Shown in pieces: positions 14,558 through 20,993 of a stretch of 35,250 bases of DNA; within the stretch, counting starts at the first letter, position 1, and each line of letters starts with the position of its first letter. The stretch lies in NCBI GenBank assembly GCA_945877405.1, contig CAMCSA010000023.1:1-35250 (forward strand), written 5' to 3'. The position numbers and the translations under genes were made by a program. Below the pieces are notes generated by a model that saw only the letters and a list, made by a program, of their open reading frames with translations, searched no databases and had not been told where the DNA came from. Source of the DNA: an uncultured Erysipelotrichaceae bacterium. Its GTDB lineage: Bacteria > Bacillota_I > Bacilli_A > Erysipelotrichales > Erysipelotrichaceae.

Positions 14558-16090
14558 GAATCTGTTCTGAATCAGCATCTCTACGATCAGCTGAACGATT
14601 ACAAATGAACTCAGTTTCGTACGTAGATTTGCATCCTGAAGTTTTCCTTCGTTTGTAGTGATATAGATGTCTTTGCTATTTTGAAGTTCTGCATCTATTT
14701 CGTCGGAGGAAATCCACACGACTTTGACATTCTGTCTGTGACACTTTTCGAGGATCTGGGAGTATGTCTGACTGTCTCCATGGTTGGTAAACATGATCAA
14801 CAGTGTATCCTGATTGAAAGAATCAGACAGACTGGAAAGAAAATCAATCCAGTCAATGAGAATGCATGGAATATCAATTGTTGTCATGAAAGAGTGAAGA
14901 TACCTTGCTGGAAGAGAAGACATGTTGCGTCCATACACATAAAACGATGAACAGGTTTCGATCATCCTGCAGATATTCAGAATCTTTTCTTCATTGATGG
15001 TATCAATAACACCCTTGATGATCGATATATTGTGCTGAATCACATTCCATAAACTGTTGGATTGTGAATCAATTCTATTACGTGATTTCAGATAGAATTT
15101 GAATTCATTAAAACCTTTAAATCCTGCCTTCTGACAGAAACGGACAACCGATGAAGGCGATACGTACAGCTGCGAGGCAATATCATTAACGGAAAGCTGA
15201 GCAAGCATGTTGATTTTTTCATTGAAGTAGTCACAGATCAACAGTTCTGTTTCACTTAATGGACTGCTGTTTTCAGGCATGATCAACTGGATCCTGTCGT
15301 TAATGGTTCTTGGCTGGTCGTCTGCTGTTGCATTGGAAGAAAGGTATTCTATCATTGTTGAGATCACAAAGAAAATGCATAGTCGTGAAGTAAGGTCGGC
15401 ACCATTGTTATCTCTGATTTTTGTGAAGAAACGTAAACTGCAGTTGGATATTTCGGCCAGTTCATTACTTTCTACAGAAGATATGGATATAACGGTCATT
15501 CCTGACATTGCTGCTTCTTTGGCAAGGTCGAGAGTATCTGAAAAAGAACCGGATGTGGAAATGAAAATAAAGACAGAGCCTGGTTGAGCAGTATGAATCA
15601 GATGAGAAGTAGTTCTCTTGGCAACGGTTTTGTAGATGTTTCGGAATCCGGCAATGAACAGAGTGCTTACGAGATAATCGATTGGAATATCGGTGATTCC
15701 GGAAGGTTTATGAAGGTATATGATTGTGTTTTTCTGAAGATATTCAGAAATGGCAGGAAGAGATTCATTGTTCAGAAGACCGCCTGTCCCTTCAAGTTCT
15801 GTAATGATGTTCTGTTTGATTTTTGTATATGCTGTAACATCAAACTGTCTGGAATCAGCAGCAATACCTTCAGTGGCTTTATTCTTCAGATAGTATTTCA
15901 GTTCAGGATAACCACTGAAGCCAAGTTTACGGCAGAAACGTAACACAGTTGAAGTGGAGTAATTGATGTTTTTTGCAAACTGCTGAATGGACATGTTCTG
16001 GATCAGAGCGGAATTATCATGAACGTAACGAAGTATTTCCAGCTCCTTTTTGGTCAGTGTATGTAATGGAATTTCAAATTTCATCTTCAT
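14552..16090 (-). CDS. Double-length RpiR-family regulator (HTH-SIS-HTH-SIS)
   Basis: A 512-aa protein containing two full RpiR units in tandem. Unit 1 has an HTH at about 12-70 (STSTVLRFCRKLGFSGYPEL) and an SIS domain at about 100-250 with the canonical phosphosugar loop FISTSGSFSDTLDLA (176-190). Unit 2 has an HTH at about 278-336 (SPSSVVRFCQKAGFKGFNEF) and an SIS at about 360-505, whose loop is degenerate (FTNHGDSQTYSQI). RpiR/MurR proteins are normally about 280 aa and dimerise, so this is an internal duplication in which one sugar site has diverged. It is convergent to malA-malP and divergent from the EIIA gene, so it is the probable regulator of this PTS locus. No ribosome binding site precedes the start (see the promoter at 16098). 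Confidence 0.88.
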   Translation of the reverse strand: MKMKFEIPLHTLTKKELEILRYVHDNSALIQNMSIQQFAKNINYSTSTVLRFCRKLGFSGYPELKYYLKNKATEGIAADSRQFDVTAYTKIKQNIITELEGTGGLLNNESLPAISEYLQKNTIIYLHKPSGITDIPIDYLVSTLFIAGFRNIYKTVAKRTTSHLIHTAQPGSVFIFISTSGSFSDTLDLAKEAAMSGMTVISISSVESNELAEISNCSLRFFTKIRDNNGADLTSRLCIFFVISTMIEYLSSNATADDQPRTINDRIQLIMPENSSPLSETELLICDYFNEKINMLAQLSVNDIASQLYVSPSSVVRFCQKAGFKGFNEFKFYLKSRNRIDSQSNSLWNVIQHNISIIKGVIDTINEEKILNICRMIETCSSFYVYGRNMSSLPARYLHSFMTTIDIPCILIDWIDFLSSLSDSFNQDTLLIMFTNHGDSQTYSQILEKCHRQNVKVVWISSDEIDAELQNSKDIYITTNEGKLQDANLRTKLSSFVIVQLIVEMLIQNRFQ

Positions 16091-16097
16091 AATGTAT

Positions 16098-16127
16098 ATT
16101 GTAAGTGTAAAATATTGATTGAAACAA
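16098..16127 (-). promoter_or_regulatory. Promoter of the double RpiR gene, probably giving a leaderless mRNA
   Basis: On the minus strand, TTGTTT (complement of 16122-16127), an 18-bp spacer and TACAAT (complement of 16098-16103) form a good sigma-A promoter. Only 7 nt separate the -10 box from the ATG (16088-16090), so transcription should begin at or within about two nucleotides of the start codon, and no Shine-Dalgarno sequence is possible. Confidence 0.5.
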
Positions 16128-16147
16128 GTAAAATATGAGGTTTTAAA

Positions 16148-16630
16148 ATGCTGTTTTTCAAAAAAAAGAATAATGAAAAAGATCTGAAAGCTTATTGCAA
16201 CGGTGATCTTGTAAGTATCGATCAGGTCAACGATGAAGTATTTTCAAAAAAGATGATGGGCGATGGTATTGCAATCAAACCATCTGATTGTGAAATCTAT
16301 GCTCCATGCGATGCAACTGTAACAGTTGTATTTGAATCAACGAATCATGCAGTTGGTTTAACAACAGAAGATGGTCTTGAACTGTTGATTCATTGTGGTC
16401 TGGATACGGTGAATCTGACAGAAAAGGTGTTTGATTGCAAAGTTAAAAAAGGAACAAAAGTGAAAGCTGGTCAGCTGCTGATTACTTTTGATCCGGAAAA
16501 ACTTCGCCAGCTGAAATGTGAAGATATTGTAATGCTTGTTGTACTGAATCCAGGAAAAACATCTCAGGTGAAGTTTGTCGGTGACTGCTCAGTCAGGGCA
16601 AAAGAAACCGTAGTGGCAACCGTCAGATAA
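16148..16630 (+). CDS. PTS EIIA component, glucose (Crr) type
   Basis: A 160-aa cytoplasmic phosphocarrier of the EIIA-Glc family, of normal length. It has IYAPCDATVTVVFESTNHAV with the supporting His67, and the phosphorylated His82 in LLIHCGLDTVNL, followed by KAGQLLITFD. It accepts phosphate from HPr and passes it to the EIIB cysteine of the EIIBC at 12996, which lacks its own IIA. GAGG lies 7 nt before the ATG. The gene is divergent from the double RpiR regulator with 57 bp between starts, so the two share a control region. It also follows the regulator rather than malP, so it may be expressed independently and serve other IIBC permeases. Confidence 0.9.
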   Translation: MLFFKKKNNEKDLKAYCNGDLVSIDQVNDEVFSKKMMGDGIAIKPSDCEIYAPCDATVTVVFESTNHAVGLTTEDGLELLIHCGLDTVNLTEKVFDCKVKKGTKVKAGQLLITFDPEKLRQLKCEDIVMLVVLNPGKTSQVKFVGDCSVRAKETVVATVR

Positions 16631-16651
16631 TTTGGAAAGCTGTTTACGGGA

Positions 16652-17158
16652 ATGAGAAGAAAAGACTGAGAGATTACAGACTTTAATGAAATCATCAAGA
16701 TCATTGATCGTTGTGATGTATGCAGGGCAGCAGTCAATGATGGTGAGTTTCCATATATCGTGCCGCTGAATTTCGGTACAGAAGTCAAAGATGGAACACT
16801 GTATCTGTATTTCCACAGTGCAATGGAAGGTAAGAAAGTGGATCTGTTTGGAAGAAACAGTAAAGTGACATTTGAGATGGATTGTGAACATGACATTATC
16901 CTGTATGAAGAACATATGTCATGTACAATGGGATATGCCAGTGTCATTGGTCATGGCATCATGGAAAAGCTTACAGATGAAGAAAAGTATGATGCCTTAA
17001 AGAAACTGATGAAGCATTATCATTCGGAAGAATTTGCATTTAATACAGATATGATGAAGGGGACAAATGTATACAGTATGACTGTACTGGATTTGACGGG
17101 TAAAAGAAGAGGAAACGGTCATTCCGAAGAAAAACAGACACATATAATGATGGAATAA
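16652..17158 (+). pseudogene. Pyridoxamine 5'-phosphate oxidase/NimA-like gene with an early nonsense codon
   Basis: From ATG 16652 the frame reads MRRKD, then TGA (16667-16669), then EITDFNEIIKIIDRCDVCRA and on to a stop at 17156-17158. In relatives the first residues are usually MRRKDREI, so the TGA looks like a CGA-to-TGA change. The rest is a complete split-barrel flavin-binding domain of the NimA (nitroimidazole resistance) type: PYIVPLNFGTEV, LYFHSAMEGKKVDLF, and GYASVIGHGIMEKLTDEEKY. The C-terminal end (after VLDLTGKRR) looks slightly altered. Without the TGA it would be about 168 aa. Translation could only start far downstream (ATG 16760), which loses the first strand and helix. The upstream ribosome site is weak. 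Confidence 0.7.
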
Positions 17159-17162
17159 AACG

Positions 17163-17199
17163 AAGAGGAATGTACGTCTGATGATACATTCCTCTTTTT
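17163..17199 (+). terminator. Rho-independent terminator
   Basis: AAGAGGAATGTA (17163-17174) pairs perfectly with TACATTCCTCTT (17185-17196) over a 10-nt loop, and the stem runs into TTTTT. It follows the NimA-like pseudogene and ends the EIIA transcript. Confidence 0.88.
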
Positions 17200-17274
17200 A
17201 GAATATCTTCTGAAGGCTTTACAAAGAAAGATCAGCAACAGATTATATAATATGATCTGCTTCAAAGACATTGA

Positions 17275-18003
17275 AGTAAGATTGAAGCAGAGATTAAAGT
17301 AGGTCTTTTCCTGTTCTTTACTGCCAGCAAAGGTATCAGTGCAATGGAGATGAGATCACATTTGGATGTTAACTATAAGACTGCACTTCTGTTATGCAGA
17401 AAATGCAGAATACTGATGTCACAGTCCACTGCAGATAAAGTGTTGGATGCCATGTTCTATGAATCTGATGTCACCTATATAGGTGGACCATCCAAAGAAC
17501 CAGGGCATAGAGGTATGGCTACAGAAAAGCAGCCATATCTTATCGTTTTGTCTACAGGACAGGATAACCGGTATCCTGAATATGTTAAAGCAAAGCCTGT
17601 AACAGTTGATAACAGTGCTAATGTGAATGAAATGTTTGAATCCTGTGTAAAGATGAGCCCAGATCGTGTATTGAATACAGATGGTAAGACAACATATAAC
17701 ATTCTTAAGGATAGAATGACTGTAGTGAATCAGAAAGTCGACTATACTGACAAGAATCATCGACTGAAGTGGCTCAATACCATCATTGGTAATATACAGA
17801 CACAGATCATTGGAATCTATCATGGAGTATCCAAAAGAGATCTTCCATTATTCGTCAATGAACAGGTGTACAGATACAACCACAGAAACACTGGAAGGAA
17901 TATGTTGAATAAGATAAACAAGTATCTACGTTTATCATCACCTATGCCAAGAAAGGCAATCATTCAGTTTCTGGATCAGGCGATGGCATCTTTCACAGCG
18001 TAA
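17275..18003 (+). pseudogene. IS1595-like transposase relic (N-terminus lost)
   Basis: The frame is open from 17275 to TAA 18001-18003 and reads KVGLFLFFTASKGISAMEMR, LDVNYKTALLLCRKCR, YESDVTYIGGPSKEPGHRG, VLNTDGKTTYNILKDR and IIGIYHGVSKRDLPLFVNEQ followed by VYRYNHRN. These match the IS1595/ISXO2 DDE-type order: an HTH, a first acidic motif before YIGG, a central D (TDG) and a C-terminal YHGVSK...YRYN block. The N-terminal zinc-ribbon part is missing: upstream of 17275 only stop-broken remnants are seen (TGA 17272-17274). No terminal inverted repeats were recognised. It is probably inactive. Confidence 0.6.
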
Positions 18004-18004
18004 T

Positions 18005-18232
18005 GCGTCAGATGGTCACTCATATTCCTTTACACGTAAGAAGTTTCTGAAATACAAAACTGCTACTGTTAAGAATCTGCTGATCAAAAAGAACAGTGAT
18101 GACAATACCTACAGTAACACCAGTTTCATGTATCATCTGACTCAGGAATGTGGTAGCAGGAATACTGTCGATGAAGATGTATATGGAAGAGCAGTGATTG
18201 ATGCAATGATGGAAGCGGAAAGAATACAGTAA
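18005..18232 (+). pseudogene. C-terminal gene fragment of unknown origin
   Basis: Directly after the transposase relic and overlapping its end in another frame, a 75-codon stretch is open to TAA 18230-18232. It reads ASDGHSYSFTRKKFLKYKTA and ends VYGRAVIDAMMEAERIQ. The composition looks like real protein and the end resembles that of a metabolic enzyme, but I cannot name the family. There is no start codon with a ribosome site, so it is probably the tail of a gene truncated by the insertion event. Confidence 0.4.
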
Positions 18233-18243
18233 TCGTAAAAATG

Positions 18244-18266
18244 GACCAAAGAGAAGATCTTTGGTC
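18244..18266 (+). terminator. Hairpin, probable terminator
   Basis: GACCAAAGA (18244-18252) pairs perfectly with TCTTTGGTC (18258-18266) over GAAGA. The tail (TGTTATAATT) is only partly T-rich. It contains TATAAT at 18270-18275, which could be the -10 of the next gene, 26 nt before its start. Confidence 0.5.
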
Positions 18267-18301
18267 TGTTATAATTCATTTACATTACAGGAGAAACGGA
18301 T

Positions 18302-19180
18302 ATGTTGATCAGTGAGAAACTGCAGAAAAAAGAGATGTTTTCCAAGGCGGAGTCTGGTGTTGTGGATGTCATCAGTCATCTTGGAGAATCTATTGAAGGG
18401 GTAACGGTAAGACAGCTTGCAGCGAAGGCATATGTATCCACATCTGTTGTCATCCATGTATGCAATAAAATGGGGTTTGATGGTTATCGCGACTTTGTTG
18501 CAGCCTGGATGGAAGAAATGCGCTATCTGAAGAATCACTTCAGAGAGGTAGATGCCAATTTTCCTTTTACAAAACAGGATCCATTACGGGATGTGATGAC
18601 ATCCATCGCAAAGCTGTATTCGGAAACCGCCTCAGATACACTTTCCATGGCGAAAGAAGCTGATTTTCAAAAGGCGGTCAGACTTCTTCAAAAAGCAGTA
18701 GATATCCATGTATTCTGCATAGGTGATTTCATATCCTATGGACAGGTATTTGCGGATCGTATGATGCGGATTGGCAGAAATGTAACGGTAACAGACAATA
18801 TGGGACGTCAGTTTTTCTTTTCCGGTAATATGAGTGAAAAGGATTGCGCCATTGTACTGACGTATACTGGAACAACAGAGAAAACAATTGAGATTATGAA
18901 TCATCTGTATTCACATCATGTACCGGTGATTCTGATTGTCGGCATGGGAGAGCAGACTATCCGTAAGATGAGTGATGTTGTACTGACTCTGACTACCCGT
19001 GAGCATCTTTCTTCAAATATCGGATCCTTTACTTCTTCTGTTTCTGCATCACTCCTTCTGGATCTGCTGTATGCATGCTATTTCAGAAGTGAATATGAGA
19101 AGGCAATGGAAAGAAGAATTGCATATACACATGAGTATGAGAAAAACAGAAAGCCTGCATCAGCACTGATGGAACAATGA
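18302..19180 (+). CDS. MurR/RpiR-family transcriptional regulator
   Basis: A 292-aa regulator of normal RpiR size. It has an N-terminal HTH (about 20-85, VRQLAAKAYVSTSVVIHVCN then KMGFDGYRDF) and a C-terminal SIS sugar-phosphate-binding domain (about 125-265), whose loop reads VLTYTGTTEKTIEIM. RpiR proteins sense phosphorylated sugars and control nearby sugar genes. Here the neighbours are a decayed transposase and gene fragment upstream and a TSUP exporter downstream, so its original operon may have been lost. AGGAGA lies 7 nt before the ATG. The HTH recognition segment (STSVVIHVCNKMGF) departs from the usual S-x-x-T-V-x-R-x-C form by having His instead of Arg, suggesting an altered operator. 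Confidence 0.85.
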   Translation: MLISEKLQKKEMFSKAESGVVDVISHLGESIEGVTVRQLAAKAYVSTSVVIHVCNKMGFDGYRDFVAAWMEEMRYLKNHFREVDANFPFTKQDPLRDVMTSIAKLYSETASDTLSMAKEADFQKAVRLLQKAVDIHVFCIGDFISYGQVFADRMMRIGRNVTVTDNMGRQFFFSGNMSEKDCAIVLTYTGTTEKTIEIMNHLYSHHVPVILIVGMGEQTIRKMSDVVLTLTTREHLSSNIGSFTSSVSASLLLDLLYACYFRSEYEKAMERRIAYTHEYEKNRKPASALMEQ

Positions 19181-19203
19181 GTTAATGTAACGATTACAGT
19201 CTG

Positions 19204-19262
19204 AAAACAGTGTTATCTGATCAATGTCATTGAAGGATTGAAATCAGGAAACACTGTTTTTA
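19204..19262 (+). terminator. Rho-independent terminator with a branched stem
   Basis: AAAACAGTGTT (19204-19214) pairs with AACACTGTTTT near 19250-19260, with an inner CTGAT/ATCAG helix in the loop, then T-rich sequence. It follows the RpiR gene. Confidence 0.7.
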
Positions 19263-19335
19263 TTAATGCATGTTGGATTGTAATCAGGCAGAAATACATG
19301 TATTCTCATGGCAGTAAAGAGGGAGGATACGTAAT

Positions 19336-20061
19336 TTGGAAAAGTTGTTGCTTGTTTTGATTCCTGCTGTATGTGCAGGTCTGATTCAGGGAGTCACAGG
19401 ATTTGGTGCAGGTATTGTCATGATGATCTTTCTGCCGATGATCTTTCCTGTTGTTACCAGTGCGGGAATATCTCAGTCAATCTGTCTTGTATTAACGTTC
19501 ATGATGTTTTTACGATACAGGAAATATGCCAATCTGAAGCTGATTGCATGGCCTGCTGTGATCTTTCTTGTGGTCAGCAGTATATGCATGCAGTATTCTC
19601 AATATGTGAATCAGAATCTGATGAAACTGATTCTTGGCATCTTTCTTCTTCTGCTTTCCATCTGGTTTCTCTTTCTAGCAAGAGATGACTTCCATCCAAA
19701 AGGAATCGTATCATTTCTTTGTGTAGCAATATCTGGTATGTGTGATGGATTGTTTGGCGTAGGTGGTCCATTGATGGTTGTTCTGTTTTTATCCAGAACG
19801 GAATCAAAGGAAGAATACCTTGGTACCATACAGAGCTTCTTTCTTCTGACAGTGCTTTATGCAGTTGGATTCCGTTTTATGAATGGTCTTCTTCCATTTG
19901 ATGCGATCAGCTATATTGCGATTGGAATTGTTGGAGTACTCAGTGGACTGGTGATTGCCAATAAGATTGTAGAGAGAATAAATGGAGAGCTTCTTAAGAA
20001 GCTGACGTACGTTCTGATTGGAATATCAGGTATCATCAATGTCATAACTGTATTGTTGTAA
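19336..20061 (+). CDS. TSUP/TauE-SafE family membrane transporter
   Basis: A 241-aa integral membrane protein with about eight membrane segments and the two pseudo-repeat signatures of the TSUP family: LIQGVTGFGAGIVMMIFLP near the N-terminus and MCDGLFGVGGPLMVVLFLS in the second half. Members move sulfite, sulfonates or organic anions across the membrane; the substrate here is unknown. It starts with TTG at 19336, supported by GGGAGG at 19321-19326, and no better in-frame start exists. It is separated from the RpiR gene by a terminator, so control by that regulator is not assured. A terminator follows immediately. Confidence 0.85.
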   Translation: MEKLLLVLIPAVCAGLIQGVTGFGAGIVMMIFLPMIFPVVTSAGISQSICLVLTFMMFLRYRKYANLKLIAWPAVIFLVVSSICMQYSQYVNQNLMKLILGIFLLLLSIWFLFLARDDFHPKGIVSFLCVAISGMCDGLFGVGGPLMVVLFLSRTESKEEYLGTIQSFFLLTVLYAVGFRFMNGLLPFDAISYIAIGIVGVLSGLVIANKIVERINGELLKKLTYVLIGISGIINVITVLL

Positions 20062-20087
20062 GGATGGCTGAGGCTGTCCTTTTTTTG
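20061..20087 (+). terminator. Rho-independent terminator after the TSUP gene
   Basis: AGGATGGC (20061-20068) pairs with GCTGTCCT (20073-20080), including two G-U pairs, over TGAG, followed by seven T. The stem begins inside the stop codon. Confidence 0.8.
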
Positions 20088-20396
20088 CTATGAGAAAATG
20101 AAAAAAGAGTGATAAATAACATGATTGGCTAGGTGCACGTTACGTGCAGGTTTGATTTGTGTTTGAGAATGAACGAATTGGAAGAAAACTATTGCGAATC
20201 AGGTAGAATAAGTACTAAGCTTTAATCAACAATAGATTATGCAGTAACGAAAAAAGTGTGTTTCGCGCAATCTGCAAAGACTTCTAAAAGAAATATGTAG
20301 AAGGTCAGAATGACTGGCCTTCTACAGTTCATGATATGTTTTATTGGAAATGACATTCCTATACAGCATAGGTTATTAAGAACGAGGATATCAGAC
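20088..20396. other. Gene-free stretch with two palindromes
   Basis: No coding sequence is seen. GCACGT-T-ACGTGC near 20132-20148 is a short perfect palindrome. GTAGAAGGTCAG (20297-20308) and CTGGCCTTCTAC (20314-20325) form a strong 12-bp hairpin with one G-U pair and no T tail, about 70 nt before the methyltransferase start. It could be a 5'-leader structure of that operon or the terminator of a lost gene. Confidence 0.4.
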
Positions 20397-20993
20397 ATGC
20401 AGAATAATCAGACATTGGAATACTATGAAAAGAATGCAGATGCCTATGTAAAGGATACAGTTTCTGTTGATTTTACGGATGTACAGAATCGTTTTATGCA
20501 GGCATTAAAAGGACGTAAGATACTGGACTTTGGATGTGGATCCGGAAGAGATACACTGTATTTTCTGAACGCCGGTTATGATGTGGATGCTATGGATGGC
20601 TGCAGGGAATTCTGTATCAGTGCAAGTCAGTTAACAGGTATTCCAGTCAGGCATATGCTGTTTCAGGAGTTGAATGAAATTGATTACTATGATGGCATAT
20701 GGGCATGTTCCTCTATTTTGCATGTATCAAAAAAAGATCTGAAAGATGTATTTACCAGGATGATCCGTGCATTACGTCAGGATGGAATCATCTATACTTC
20801 ATTCAAATATGGAGAATATGAAGGTGAAAGAAATGGCAGATACTTTACGGATTTTACGATTGAAAGCTTTAAGGAATTCATTGCTGGTTATGATGATGTG
20901 ATCATAGAAGATTACTGGCTCAGTGGTGATGTCAGACCAGGAAGGGAGGAAGAGAAATGGTTGAATCTGATACTAAGAAAGATCTCTTCCTGA
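20397..20993 (+). CDS. Class I SAM-dependent methyltransferase (small-molecule type)
   Basis: A 198-aa methyltransferase. Motif I is ILDFGCGSGRDTLYF (about residues 42-56), the acidic motif II is VDAMDG, and motif IV is DGIWACSSILHVSKKDL. The overall form is that of UbiE/TehB-like enzymes acting on small molecules or small targets. There is no DPPY/NPPY motif of DNA N-methyltransferases and no PCQ motif of C5 enzymes, so a classical restriction methylase is unlikely. ATG 20397 is chosen (GAGG 8 nt upstream, fold starts there) over an in-frame ATG at 20310. The 3' end overlaps the nuclease-helicase gene by 37 nt, so the two are almost certainly translated together. Confidence 0.82.
   Translation: MQNNQTLEYYEKNADAYVKDTVSVDFTDVQNRFMQALKGRKILDFGCGSGRDTLYFLNAGYDVDAMDGCREFCISASQLTGIPVRHMLFQELNEIDYYDGIWACSSILHVSKKDLKDVFTRMIRALRQDGIIYTSFKYGEYEGERNGRYFTDFTIESFKEFIAGYDDVIIEDYWLSGDVRPGREEEKWLNLILRKISS

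Noticed and set aside
16652-17158. Reading the TGA in the NimA-like gene as tryptophan or selenocysteine
   Set aside because: Other genes here end in TGA and use TGG for Trp, no SECIS-like context was seen, and relatives have Arg at this place.
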